Shown here: positions 47,072-59,830 of the stretch, one piece after another
Layout of the letters: each line of letters opens with the position of its first letter
Position numbering within the stretch: the first letter of the stretch is position 1
NCBI RefSeq assembly: GCF_014633365.1
Contig: NC_068343.1
Coordinates: forward strand, 28,985,307 to 29,049,306
Length of the DNA: 64,000 bases
DNA from: Diospyros lotus
Taxonomy: Eukaryota; Streptophyta; Magnoliopsida; Ericales; Ebenaceae
Direction of reading: 5' to 3'
Notes under the pieces: generated by a model
The model's input: only the letters and a program-made list of their open reading frames with translations
The model's database searches: none
What the model was told of the DNA's origin: nothing
Translations under genes and position numbers: made by a program

Positions 47072-50000
47072 GCTACAACCAACTCACACCTTCCGGTGAG
47101 CAACCACATGGCTCTAGCATCACAATAGCTTCACTAGCCGATTTCTTTTCACAACCATTAACCTTAGACGCGAGGTTAATTTTTATCAATTGCTCACACT
47201 CCAAGGCATCCCTTCAACTGCGCCACTCACAGCCATTAGGTGATTTCATCACCTCAACACCATTACTGGAAACCCATCTCGTCCCATAAGCTCTTTCCTT
47301 GAGCTCTCTTTACCCATTAACGACATCTTAAATTCGCCACAACTTCCATCTAACCAACTCGATTAACTCTAGCCGGATCGCTTGGCTCACAACCCACATA
47401 ACCTTCCTCTAGGTACCGTACTTGCAATCATCGATTACCGCTTCGATTTAAACTCCAGTCACTGGAAATCACCCCTGCCACTGCTGTGGAATTCACACTT
47501 TCACTGGATGCCGTAGGACTCACCTTCCTACTCAGGCACTTGCCATTACGCTAGCCTTTCCCCGAGTGGCTTTTCCTGATCGAGTTGTAGCGCCTTAGGA
47601 AGTTTATCTCACATTGTTGCCTCGTGTGCAACTTTTCTTGGGAGAACATCTCAAGTTCTACCCTAACCACAATTCCACTACCATTGATAGCTCTAAATCC
47701 AAAGCCACACTCCTCTGAGTGGCACATTTCTTCTCTGACCAACCATCTTCCATCACCTTGCATCTCTTTCTCACAATTTACATGGTCTAACCACTAGGAC
47801 CCACTGAACCTTTCTAGTAATGGCATGCACGGTACCAACAAGGCTTTACCTCACTTCCCTCGAGCATCACGTTCCATTATTGCCATCCGGTGCTACCACC
47901 TGGCGATTTCTCGTGTGTCATCAACAGGAAACCCTTCCAGTGCCACATGAGGACACTTTCTCATTTCGCATTGACACAACAAAGGCTAACACTAGACTGT
48001 GCAATCGCACACCTTCACAGATTTCAAACCGTGCCTTAGCCACACGTTCAGCCTACCACAACTCACATCACTGGATTAGAGATTGCTTTATTCGAAACCT
48101 CCACACGCTTCAATTTCCCTATCTGATGGTTGGCTTCCATTTCGTAAGTCTCGCCCTCCACGGCACTTACGTACCCTTCTCGAGCCATTCACCAACTCTA
48201 CCAATCAGTCCCATCTTCATACATTACTGCAAGATCACACTGGATACATCATCTCAATTTACCAGATCACTACGATCGATTTAACCACAGCTATATTAGC
48301 ATCCTTTAGCAAGGAGCATCGCCACACCTCTTGTTATCACACCACAAGATATCACTCCCTCGATTCACAAACTTTCTTGCTGCCTTGACACCCACAGCAC
48401 TACCACCATACTTCAACCCTTACGGAATTTTTAGGTCTGGCTCAGGAATAACATACAGCATACCCCAGATCTTCGGTGTCTAATCGTCTCCACAACAGAC
48501 AGGTTACTCCACGTGGAGGGCTGCAGTCCTTCCTGTGGACTAACCGTCTGCATCCAGTGGTCCATAGCATTAGACCCGTCACTGGTAGGCGTCAACCATA
48601 GTATTATTCCCACGTTAAACCCGTTTCTTTTCCCCGGGTTTCTTTCTCAAACATCTCACCGATCTTCAGTCCCTGACCATCTGCATAGTCACTATGTTGC
48701 CCTGTGCTTTAGGCGCACCAACACCTTGTCACCATCATCGTGTCACTCCCATACACTGGCCCAACACTGGCTCCCCATCGTGTTGCCCTGTGCTTCGAAG
48801 AGTCAACACCCCATCACCTTTACTGTGTTGTCCCTTACACTGGCCCAACAACAGTTTCCTACAGCATGGCTCAGGTCCGATTCTGATCTGTTTCGCACCC
48901 CGTATCGTGACTTTTACCTTCCAGTCACACCTCTGCTATCGAACTCAGCATGACTACCTCGCCACGTTCGCAGCCACTATTCCTACCAAGCGTCCTACTC
49001 TACAGCAATGTATCGGATTCCCTAACGTGCTCCACGATTCCTCCTTAGGACTACTCTATATGTCGTATCCTTTACAAGAGGTTCTCGGTCTCACCTGACC
49101 AAATTTCCTAAGGTGCTGCTCCGGATCTTCAACATCCGACCGTCACCTGCAGTTCACTAAATCGCTCAGGCCCACGGGCCACTTGCCCTCAACACGAGCC
49201 AACTAATTAGTCCTCTGCCATACGGTCCATAGTATCAGATCCGTCACAGCGAGCCTTGCACCCATAGCATCAACGCTATTTAAAGCCTCCCGAGCTACGA
49301 TGGTTCCGCTACCACCTTACCCGAGCCATCTCACTTGGTTATCCTTGCCTTGATAACCTCAAGCTCGTACCATGAGTCCCACTCCTCAGGATCCTACATC
49401 TCTTATCACTTAAGAGACTCTCAACCCACTTCACATCTTGAGGCCTCATGATCTTACCCCACAAGATCATACATCATGGCTCTCACTCAACATTTGAAAG
49501 TTCCAACTTTCCATGACAATGGATCCCTATCCATCATAATTCATTCGCCACCCAGCTCATCCTAGAGCTTAATTATCATAGATCACGCAACCCACAATCA
49601 ACATGCTGAGCCCATCTCAGGCTCCGACACCCATAACCATGGAGCGTCAACCAGTACCTTCTAGGTAAATTGAGACCTCTCGTCTCCCCTTGCACACTCA
49701 TGAACACATTCAGTCACTACGCTCGGCCTGGCTTTCTTGCATGCCTCGCTCGGGCTTCCTTGACTTTATGTCCATAACTCGGGCATCCACAATTGGCATT
49801 TCCTCCACGTGCATAGCCCAGGGATGTCCTGTTGCCACTATTCACTACCCTCGGTCCACATACCGCTCATACCCTTCATTGGGTGACCTCTGCGTCTCCC
49901 GTCAAGGGTTTCATAACCTTAGGCGTCATCTCGACCCCAGGCATCATAATGAGGGTCTATTCACCTCTCATCTCCTGACCTTAGGCGTCTTGCCTGACCC

Positions 50001-51087
50001 TAAGCGTTAATGAGAGTTTAAATTGGCCCCTCATCCATCATTCACAGGAACGGTCACTTGGCCTTTCTCAACCAGGACTTCCAATCCCATGGCTCTCACG
50101 CGCATATCTACACTTGCCCAACTCCTTTATCCCAAATTTGAATCCCCTTGGATTCTAGCTCGACTCACTTGGGATTTCCATCTCACACAAGTACCCGCCA
50201 GGGTCCATTTTCCACATACCTATTCTTTCTTAGGATATATCCCGTTTCATCATGAAATCAACTAGGGTCCACTCATACCTTAGGCACGTCCCCTCCAGGA
50301 TTGTCATAACGATATAATCATATGGCACCGTATGCATCCCTCATGCATGTCTCACACCCGACTCCCCTTGGAGTCTTTCAATAAACTACCAACGTCACGC
50401 CTACCCTGGTCATGACTGGCATATGCTTCACATGCTCGCTCCACCTAGAGCCTCTCTACAAGCAACTTTAGCTTGCTCCATTCCCGGAGTTCGTCACACA
50501 ACCTGTTGACGACTTCTTTCTTTGGGTTTCGAGCTAATTTCAACCTCAGCTCACCCTAGTTTAAGCACGCAACCCTTAGCGCGTCACCTCTACGGGAACC
50601 ACTCCATTCCCTCATACGGGCTTGTACATCTCCCCAACATAGGTTGGTCCACTAATCCCTTCTTGGATTAGCTATACCTCGGGCTCTACTTGTCCCATCA
50701 TGATCCTTATCATGACTCGGCTTTGTGTCCCCACACAAGCCTCAACACTTCAATCGCAAGGAACTCTTATCCTTAGAATGCCTCATGAACCCCCAAATTT
50801 CCACATTCGGGTTCTTGATACCAATACCCACACTTGGGCACTTGACTCTTCATTACTCGACCCGTATATCTCTTATGGTATGTCATCTCAAACATGATAT
50901 TTCCCTTTCCTATAGCAGGAATATCCGAGCACTCCACTTCCATCACTGTAGACCTCCATTTCTCGACCCAACCCCTAGGGTCCTCGGTCACTTGTGGTTC
51001 TACTTCCAAGGCCTTCATATCAACCTTTGACCACATTTCCCCCAACCATCTTCCACTTGATGCTCCAACCACGCTCTGATACCAATC
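47072..51087 (-). other. LARD2 interior, right part
   Basis: This 4-kb non-coding stretch aligns with LARD1 from about 5885 to 9830. Short ORFs on both strands differ between the two elements and carry no known motif, so I list none. It ends with the PBS. Confidence 0.75.
51073..51084 (-). other. LARD2 primer binding site (initiator tRNA-Met type)
   Basis: On the minus strand it reads TGGTATCAGAGC, the common plant retrotransposon PBS, 3 bp inside the right LTR. Confidence 0.9.
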
Positions 51088-53675
51088 TGTAACGCTCCGC
51101 TCCCACTTACGGGAGTTACTCATGAACAATTACCCGAACTGTTCACCTGCCCGGTCTGAGATGAAGGGCGGACTATGTTTCAAGAAGAAACGCCCTAGGT
51201 GGGAACTAGGCTTCGTCTGGCCCTTCGCTTACCCAGGATCCATAAACACCCTAGGACCGAGCGAGTTTCTTATGAATGAAGAAATAACCCGCTACACCGC
51301 CCAAGGGCTTCAAGATGCTTCTTAACGCCGGGCTAAACTAAGGGGAAAACTCATACTCGGAAAAAATCCTCCAATTTTTCCAACATTTCATCGCTTGGGG
51401 ACTCCTTCGGGGATTTTATAATTTTTTCTATAGCCCAAAATTTCTCAACATTGGGCCATATTATTTCCCCTTTTATTCCCCTAATTTTTGAAATTTTTTC
51501 CCCTTTTTTTTTTTTTTTTTCCGCGCGCGGGCTGGCCGCGCGCCTGCCGCGGCCGCGCGCCCGCGCGCGCGCACGCCCCCCGCGCACCCCTGCGCGCCTG
51601 CCGCGCCCGGCTGGCCGCCTGCGGCCTGCTGCTGATGCAGCAGCCCACTGCTGCCCCTTTTTTTTTTTCTCTTCTTCCTTTTTTTTTTTCTCTTGGGGCT
51701 TCCAAACCCAATTTCTCTTTTTTTTTTCAGAAATTAAAATGAATAAAATACCTCACTTTTCTTCAAATTTACCTTTATTTCTCCACAAATAAGGCTTAAA
51801 CAAAATTCTTGATGCTTCCACAACACACATCAACCATTCACTAATTTGCAACAAAGCTTACACAACCCCTTGATGCTTAAATCCCCTTTTATTAAGAATG
51901 TAGCTTTACAATATATTTGCTACATCATACATCAAAAAAAATAAAAGTAATTTACAACATGCTTAGGCTTCCAAAACCCAAGCTAAATTACATGAGTTCC
52001 TTAGGGTCTTCATTTCATCAAGTATGCTTAACCTTCCAAGATCCCTTCCTTCTTGCACATGAGATACCTACATGGTGAGGATAAAAACCTCATGAGCTAT
52101 TAAGCTCAATAAGGGTGCAATGACAATAGTATGAACATGAAAATAAATGTGATGCCAATGCATGTATGCAACATGGTTAGGGCTTCCACATCCTCACAAC
52201 CACCTTGGTTTGAGGCTTTAATCTACCCTACCCCACTCAACCTCATGGCCATAGGTCCTAGCACAAACACATGCCAATGCACACATAGAAATCATGCATC
52301 ATACTTACAACTTGCAAGCCACCATCCCATGGGGCTATCCCTTACCTTATTCTTGAATCTTCCAATCTTCATTTCAAGAGAGCTCCCATCATCATCTTCT
52401 CCCATCTAAGATGACATTCCAACAAGAACTTACTTTGCATACAAAGAAAACCAAAATAAAGAGAAGAAAATTGGATCTTACCTTGACCCCTTACTTCTTC
52501 TTCTTCACTTTTTCCTCCATGGGAGATTTCTTTCTCTCTCTTTCTTTCCTCCTTCTTCTTCTTCTTCTCTTTTCTTTACTCATTGGAAGGCTTCTCCTTC
52601 CAAGCTCTACAAATGGAGAAAAGTTTGAGCATAAAGCCATCTTTCTCTTTTTATACTCATTTCTAACATTTCAAGAATAAATCCTCATCATTGGATCTTT
52701 CCCACTTTATGAGAGAAAATCTCATCCCTCCAAAGAAGCACAATCCAAGTGCTTTTTGTCTTCTTTAATCCCATCCATTGGATTTTAATTACTTTTCAAG
52801 AGAAGATCTCAACCTTCAATTACAAGCACAATCCATGCCATTTGGTCTTCTTAAATCTCCACCCTTAGATTTCTTTTCCCTTTTTCAAGACTAAATCCCT
52901 ACCATTCAAGAAAACACAATCCATGTGCTCCTTGACTTTTAATCTCAACCCTTGGAAATTCAAGACCATTTCTCCACCCTTGATCTTGTCTTTAAATCTC
53001 AAAATAGGAGTTCTTTTCTATTTATTTAACTTGGTCGCTCTCCAACCATCACATGAGAGACCAATTTTGAAAGACATAAATACTTTCTTATGCATTTAAA
53101 TAAATCTCATATTTTCCAAGGCATTAATGGTGACCATTTACCATTTTGTTTTGGATTTTCTTTAATCCAAATTATCATGCCTCTCATTAAATGCTTGAAA
53201 GACCATTTATCATTTCTTTTGTATTTAATTAAATCACCCCAATTATACTTGAACCACAAAATGCCAAGTGTCACCACAAGACACTAATCTTGGCTTCCAA
53301 GTTTAATCTCATCTCTCCAAGTGGCATTACCACATTAATTCATAACTTAGGGAAAATATAATTATTCTCCTCCAATAATTTAATATCCACCATTTTTCCT
53401 ATCTCCAAAATTAAATTTCCTTTATAGAATTAAATTCTAAATTCCCAATTACCCCTTGTGAATTTATTAATCCCATATATCTCCACATAAACACCAAATT
53501 AGGATTTTATTCACTTACATACCTAATTCCACATAGGAATTATTTCCAATTTACCAAAATACCCCTCTCATAGGGCACCCTCAATCTCAAGGATCCAACA
53601 CCTTCTCAAGGGCAATTTTGGAATTTTCTCACTTTCTTTCTCATTCTTTTAACACCTGTAACACCGGGTGTTACA
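51088..53675 (-). repeat. LARD2 right (5') LTR
   Basis: This 2588-bp copy differs from the left LTR by a handful of substitutions near 53287 and 53410-53550 and by the GC-rich tract near 51523-51600. As the 5' LTR it holds the active promoter copy and the hairpin cluster at about 52075-52215. Confidence 0.92.
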
Positions 53676-53866
53676 CTAAGTCCCTACCCTTTGTACAAGC
53701 CGTCGGTCGCCCTTACCGATTGAATGCTTTGGTGAAGTGTTCGGATCGTAGTGCTGTGGACAGTTTGTTGTCAGTAATGTCACAAGAAGTCCACTAAACC
53801 TTATCTTTTAGAGGAAGGAGAAGTCGGAACAAAGTTTTCGTAGGTGAACCTAGGGAAGGATCATTA
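53676..53866 (+). pseudogene. 18S rRNA pseudogene, 3' end after LARD2
   Basis: It resumes with TCCCTACCCTTTGTACA and continues to the conserved AAGGATCATT at the 18S 3' end. The variable part between GTTCGGATCG and GAAGTCCACT keeps its length but is altered, and many former CpG sites read TG or CA. Confidence 0.93.
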
Positions 53867-54116
53867 TCGAGCCCCCGCGAAAGCAAAACAACCCATGAAC
53901 CAATAACTCTATGTGCCAAGAGGGGGTAATCCTTTCGTGGCCCTTCCCACCATGTGGGGTGCGTGGACCCAGCCTCTTGGGCGGAACCATGCCCCCCTGT
54001 AACGAACAACGAACACCGGACACCTACGTGGGACGCGCCAAGGAAATGAAACAAACAGGAGGGCCCCCGACCCCCGTAACAGTGGCGATTGGGCATTGTG
54101 TCTTTCACTTATGAAA
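53867..54116 (+). other. ITS1 of the rDNA pseudogene
   Basis: This spacer is about 250 bp long and lies between the 18S and 5.8S ends. It includes a block near 54023-54052 (GGGACGCGCCAAGGAA) that is close to the conserved plant ITS1 core GGCRY-GCGYCAAGGAA. Confidence 0.85.
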
Positions 54117-54279
54117 AATGACTCTTGCCAATGGATATCTCAGCTCTTGCATGAATGAGGAACACAACGAAATGTGATACTTGGTGTGAATTGTAGAATC
54201 TCGTGAACTACTGAGTCTTTGAACACAAGCTATGCCCGAAGCCATTCGGTCGAGAGCATATCTGCCTAGGTATCATGCA
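54117..54279 (+). pseudogene. 5.8S rRNA pseudogene
   Basis: It is near the normal plant length of about 164 nt. GGATATCTCAGCTCT, GATACTTGGTGTGAATTG and TGAGTCTTTGAAC are recognisable. Changes at normally invariant places (GAATTGTAGAATCTC; the GATGAAGAACG block altered) mark it as non-functional. Confidence 0.92.
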
Positions 54280-54424
54280 CGTTGTCGCCCTCTCACCCCA
54301 CACCATCCCCTAGGGGACGGACGCGTAAAGGATCGAGTAGAACTTGGCCCCTCATGCCCATGAGGGCATGGTCGGCCTAAAAAAAGGGACCCTAGTGGCA
54401 GCAGTCATGGTCATTTGTGGTTGT
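54280..54424 (+). other. Shortened ITS2 joined to internal 25S
   Basis: About 145 bp of spacer leads straight into 25S sequence that normally lies some 270 nt inside the gene. The end of ITS2 and the 25S 5' end, which pairs with 5.8S, are therefore deleted. Confidence 0.7.
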
Positions 54425-56419
54425 TAAAGCCTCATGCCCAGACCCTGTCGCACCATGAGGCGTTGTTGGTGAGTCAAGTTGTTTGGGAATGTTGCCCCAA
54501 TAGGTGGGTAAATTTCGTCGAAGGCTAAACATGGGCGAGAGACTGATAGCAAACAACTATCGTGAGGGAAAGGTGAAAATGACTTTGAAAAAAGAGTTAA
54601 AAGGTGCTTGAAATTATCGGGAGGGAAGCGAATGGGGGCTGACGATGTGCCCCGATTAGATGTGGAATGGCTTCGCTAGTCGGCCGATCGATTGGGGGCG
54701 TCGACCGGTGTAAGTTGGGGCGGAGGCTATAGTCTAGGCTATCGACATGCCCTAGGAGACGCCTTCACCCCGACTATAGCTGGCAGTGCATGCTTGTAGC
54801 GTGCCTCGGCACCTGCACGCTCCCAACATTGGCCAATGGGCTTCCCATTCAGCCTGTCTTGAAACATGAACCAAGGAGTCTAACATGTGTGCGAGTAAAC
54901 CCGTGAGGCACAAGGAAGCTAATTAGTGAGATGCACCTCGTGCAGGGGCTACACTGCTGACGGACCTTGATCCTCTAAGAAGGGTTCAAGTGAGAGCATG
55001 CATGTCGAGACCCAAAAGATGATGAATTATGCCTGAGCAGGGCAAAGCTAGAGAAAACTCTGGTGGATGCTCACAGTGATACTGACGTGCAAATCGTTTA
55101 TCTAACTTGGGTATAGGGGCGAAAGAGTAATCAAACCTTGTACTAGCTAAGTCCCTCCAAAGTTTTCCTTAGGATAGCTGGAGCTCGACATGAGTTCTAT
55201 CGGGTAAAGCCAATGATTAAAGGCATCAAAGGAGGAATGGCCTTGACCTATTCTCAAACTTTAAATAGGTAGGACGGCGCAACTGCTTCAATGAGCTGCG
55301 CCACAGAATCGTGAGCTTCAAGTGGGCCATTTTTATAAGTAGAACTGGCGATGCAAGATGAACCAGAAGCTAGGTTACAGTACCTAACTACGTGTTAACA
55401 CAAAACCCACAAAGGGTGTTGGTAGATTAAGGCAGTAAGACAGTGGTCATTGAAGTTGAAATCCGCTAAGGAATGTATAACAACTCACTTGCCAAATCAA
55501 CTAGCCCTAAAAATAGATGGCGCTCAAGCACACGATCTACACCTAACTGTCAGGGCAAGGGAAAGGCCCCAACCAGTAGGAGCGGCTGTTGGTATGGATC
55601 TTGGTGGTAGTAGAAAATATTCAAATGAGAACTTAAAGGCTGAAAAGGGGAAAGGTTCCATGTGAACGACACTTGCACATGGGTTAGTCGATCCTAAGAG
55701 TCAGGAAAAGCTCGACAGACAACCCCTCCCAGTGGTAACATTGAAAGGGAATCGAGTTAAAATTCCTAAACTAGGACATGGCAGCTGACAGCGATGTTAG
55801 GGAGTCCGAACGTAAAAGTGGGCCTCGAGAAGAGTTATTTTTTCTATTTAATAGACTGCACACCCTGAAAACAGCTCAGCTGAAGGTAGGGTCTAGCGGT
55901 TGGAAGAGCACTACAAGTTGCATGGTGTTCGGTGCGCCTCTGGTGGCCCAAGAAAGTCTGGAGGATCGAGTGCCTCCCAAGCCCAGTCTTACTCATAACC
56001 ACATCAAGTCTCCAAGGTGAAGAGCCTCTAGTCCATGGAATAATGCATGCAAGGGAAGTTAGCAAAACGAATCCATTACTAAGGAAAAGGATTGGCTTTA
56101 TGGGCTGGGCACGGGGATCCGAGTCGCCAACCATTCAGCTGTCGTTGGACTGCTCGAGCTGCTCCTACAGTGAGAACAAGTCACCGCGTGCTGATCGGGG
56201 GACGGACTGGGAACAACTCCTTGCGAGATCTTCTCTAGGCATCGAACAACTGACTCAGAATTAGTACGGATAAGGGGAATCCAACTGTTTAATTAAAAAA
56301 AAGCATTGCGATGTTCCCCACAGATGCTCACACAATGTGATTTTTGCCTAGTGCTTTGAATGTCAAAGTGAAGAAATTCAACCAAGCGCGAGTAAATGGA
56401 AAGGTAGCCAAATTCCTTA

Positions 56420-56460
<41 letters not shown>

Positions 56461-57240
56461 TCACTGTCCCTATCTACTCTCCAGTAAAACCACAACCAAG
56501 GGAACGAGCTTGGCAGAATCAGTGGGGAAAGAAAACCCTGTTGAGCTCGACTCTAGTTTGACTTTGTGAAATGACTTGAGAGGTGTAGGATAAGTGGGAG
56601 CTAAAGACGGGGAAGTGAAATACCACTAGTTTTAATGTCATTTTACGTATTCCGTGAATCAAAAGCGGGGCACCGCCCCTCCTTTTGGACCCAAGGCCCA
56701 CCCTCGGTAAGCATTTCTAAGTGAAAGACATTATTCGATGGGGAGTTTAGCTGGGGCGACACATCTATTAAAAGATAACATAGGTGTCCTAATATGAGCT
56801 CAACAAGAACATAAATCTCGTGTGAAACATAAGGGTAAAATCTCGTTTGATTATGATTTTCAGTACAAATACAAACCATGAAAGTGTGGCCTAACGATGC
56901 TTTAGACCTTCGGGATTTGAAGCTAGAGGTGTCAAAAAGTTACCAAAGGGATAATTGGCTTGTGGCAGCTAAGCGTTCATAGCAAAGTTGTTTTTGATCC
57001 TTCAATGTCGGCTCTTCCTATCATTGTGAAGCTGAATTCATCAAGTATTGGATTGTTCACCTACCAATGGGCAATGTGAGCTGGGTTTAGACTGTCATGA
57101 GATAGATTAGTTTTACCCTACTAATGACGGCGTTGCAATAGTAATTCAACCTAGTACAAGAGGAGCCATTTATTCACACAATTGGTCATTGTACTTCATT
57201 GAAAAGCTAGTGGTTAATGTAAATATACTGGGATTGTAAA
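54425..57240 (+). pseudogene. 25S rRNA pseudogene, lacking both ends
   Basis: Colinear matches to plant 25S include GACCCTGTCGCACCA (54439), GTGCTTGAAATT (54604), ACTGACGTGCAAATCG (55081), TTGGCAGAATCAG (56510), GTTACCAAAGGGATAA (56939) and CCTAGTACAAGAGGAG (57151). The match fades at about 57240, before the 25S 3' end. Small internal deletions occur. One removes about 22 nt up to the GGTAGCC at 56403. Widespread C-to-T and G-to-A changes show long decay. Short ORFs in this stretch are not genes. Confidence 0.93.
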
Positions 57241-59000
57241 TATTTACACATGGTGTAAATTAAATATTTCAAAACCAATATATGATCTGATTATTTAATA
57301 AAATACACTAACACCTCTAACTTATCAAAAATGATAAAAACCTGTGTGACATTATTAATTATGCAACACTTTTCTCAATAGTGAATGCGCGATTGTTAAT
57401 TTTTTTTAAAGATGAAAATGATGTTTTCCTCTCTCCTCTCCCTTTATTCTTTTTGTATACATGTCAATGATGTCGTTACCATTCTAGCGAGAATGCCTTG
57501 GTTTTCTATCCAAATAGAAATGGAAGGCATGTTGTTTCATATTGGAAAACTTTTCAATGTTCTTGATACTTTTTGGCCCAAACTAGCTAAAATGACAATT
57601 TGGACTGAAATGGTGGAGGGAAGGGTATGAGGGAGAAATGGGGGTTGACACTACAAATTGCAGAGTGAAATTGAAATTAGAAATCAAATATTTCTTTTTC
57701 AATCTTCCCTTTCTCCTTTCGCACTTCTTCATTCAAGAGACAACTCATGGCAACTGTTGTCAACTCATAACACTTAACAATTTTCCTTTCCTTTTCTTTT
57801 TTTTTTTTTCTCCTTTCATATTCTTTCCTAGCAAGTTGACCTTCAACTTCCTTTTTGGTAGACCATCTCTTCTTTTTTTTCTTTTTATCTATTGTTGTCG
57901 GTCAATCAATCTTCTTTTCTCCTTTTAAACTCCAAGTTCCAATAGCAACAACTAGTCACTACATGAGCCTTCTTTTCAAGAAGACCTTCTTTTTTCCTTT
58001 TCTTTTAGTCATGATTGACACTCAACTTTATATACTATTGATATATCAATTCTTAAGTGCTTATATACATGTATATATATATATATAATTTTGAATGGAA
58101 TTCCAAAAAGCTTTGGTACCAAAATATCTTATTTTAGTGAGAAATTCAAAATGATACCCAAAACGAAATTGACAAACGTGATGCATATACATTTACAAAA
58201 GACTACTAATAGCGAAATATTCAGTTCATATATTTCAACTTATAAGTTTTTATACATTTAATTTGTATTTTTAAGTATATTTAACTTTATATTTTATGCA
58301 TGGAGAATGTATTTATTTATATATTTAGTTTATATTTATTTTAAATAAATATATTTTTGTACATATATTTCAACATATTTACATAAAAATATTTTCATAT
58401 ATAGATTAAGTTCATATATATAGTTATATTTTATATATAACTATATTTTCTATAGAAATATATTTCAAGGTTATATTTAATTTCTATATTTTGTATTTAA
58501 AAATATTATTTTTATTTTTTGAGATGGATTATATGTTTATCTCCAAATTTAAACAGGTTTATTCTCAAAATTCGTCTTAATTTTGACACACAATGCCCTT
58601 CTTTGAGTAAATTACAAAAATACCATTTACACACATATATATCTATATATTTTTCTAAAAATTGTAAATTTACAAGTATATATATACACATGTATTTATT
58701 TTCTTGAATATTACAATTAATCTAAAAGGAAGTTGAATTAATTAATATATTTTAAACAAACTTTATAAACAGTGTAAAATTTACTCTTAATAAAATTATA
58801 AATATTAAATTTACTTGTTTATCTAAGGAGTCAGACTCTCAAGTTTTGGTTTGTGATAAATTTATTTGTTCGGCCATAGGTATAAAAAAGGCAAACAGTG
58901 AATTTACAAAAAAAATAAGATAAATTCAGACTGAAAATTGATTACGATTAATGCATTACTCAAATTTCTTACATTATAAAAAAATAATAACAATAAAATC
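57241..59000. other. AT-rich intergenic flank
   Basis: The part to about 57950 has mixed composition with TC-rich tracts. From about 58000 to 59000 it is highly AT-rich. I see no gene, RNA or element boundary. Confidence 0.5.
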
Positions 59001-59015
59001 TATTTACCGGGCTCA

Positions 59016-59246
59016 TATATATATAAAGGGTCTACTTGTGTGGGGACTAGAAGGACGAAAAATTTGCAATGGACTTTAGCATAAGAAGTTGCTAGAAAAA
59101 GCAAAACCAAGTAGACTGGGGCTATGGTAAAGTTGAGAGAGAGAAAGGGGAGAGGTAGAGAGGGTTGGATCTCCAACCGGCCCACCCACCACAAATTACT
59201 TAACCCATCAATTCGGTAGTTGATCCATGGCGTCTTTCTCACACAG
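59016..59246 (+). promoter_or_regulatory. Possible promoter and first exon of an unidentified host gene
   Basis: TATATATATAAAGGG at 59016-59030 is a TATA-like box. About 90 bases later comes a GA-rich leader (GAGAGAGAGAAAGGGG). An ATG at 59227 in good context (GATCCATGGCG) opens MASFSHR, and ACACAG/GTTCGT after 59246 is a possible splice donor. No downstream exon is found before the copia element at about 59447. The arrangement may be chance, and no protein family can be named from six or seven residues. Confidence 0.25.
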
Positions 59247-59446
59247 GTTCGTTTCTTCCTCCAATTGTTACTTATTTTTGCATAAAATTCCGTGGACATT
59301 TTTATATTTGTATGCCTGTTCTACATAGTTTTATCTCTAGTTTTAGTGTATTTGACTGAGGTTCGTGATGTTACTTGGTTATCTTGAAGGGTTAATGTGT
59401 AAGAAAAATTGAACAAAATTAAATGCACTAACCTCCGGCTATTATT

Positions 59447-59819
59447 TGTTTGAAAAGAAAGCTAACGTAGTTGATTTGGATGCTTTCAACCAATCAGCCG
59501 ACTACACACCGATGGTGTATGCCCTTAAATCTGTTTTGATTGAGGACCCAAATTGGTTTTTGTATTCGACATCGTTTCCAATATAAGAGACTCTCTATTT
59601 ATAGACTGAATGATGTCTTTCTTCATTCAAGTTAATCCCATCAAATTAAGTTGAATAATAATTTAAATAATAATTATCACTCTTTATCTAGTGGATAAAT
59701 ATTTGGAGAAAAATCCTCAAGAATTATTAATGGTGTTTATCAAATAAATAGGACCATTTATCGATAATTATAATAATAAATAATTACACCAATTGTAATT
59801 ATTTTATTAGATAATTACA
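59447..59819 (-). repeat. Copia 3' LTR (left boundary tentative)
   Basis: The right edge is firm: read on the minus strand, a purine-rich tract at 59820-59830 is followed by TGTAATTATC. The left edge at 59447 is the nearest good TG-start (TGTTTGAAAAG) and would make a 373-bp LTR. The partner LTR is outside the window, so no duplication can be checked. Confidence 0.5.
59595..59604 (-). promoter_or_regulatory. TATA box in the copia LTR
   Basis: On the minus strand, CTATAAATAG lies about 220 bp into the LTR, followed by GAGAGTCTC. It is a typical U3 promoter position. Confidence 0.65.
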
Positions 59820-59830
59820 GTCTCTCACTT

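Larger units (their letters stand above)
30212..53675 (-). mobile_element. LARD2: young gene-less LTR retrotransposon in the 18S pseudogene, containing a CACTA element
   Basis: The ends are TGTAACG and GTTACA, with 5-bp duplications CTAAG. LTRs are at 30212-32792 and 51088-53675. The PBS (51073-51084) matches the initiator-tRNA-Met type, and the PPT adjoins the left LTR, so the element is on the minus strand. The interior, once the CACTA insertion is removed, is about 5.4 kb and has no gag or pol motif. The U5 ends resemble LARD1, so the two are subfamilies of one lineage, but the U3 regions differ. Nearly identical LTRs suggest a recent insertion. Confidence 0.9.

Noticed and set aside
55450..56264. 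Short ORFs in the 25S region
   Set aside because: The DNA is colinear with 25S rRNA. The open frames are accidental.
56390..56410. R2 retrotransposon insertion
   Set aside because: Only a small deletion is present at the site. No R2 sequence or poly-A tail is there.
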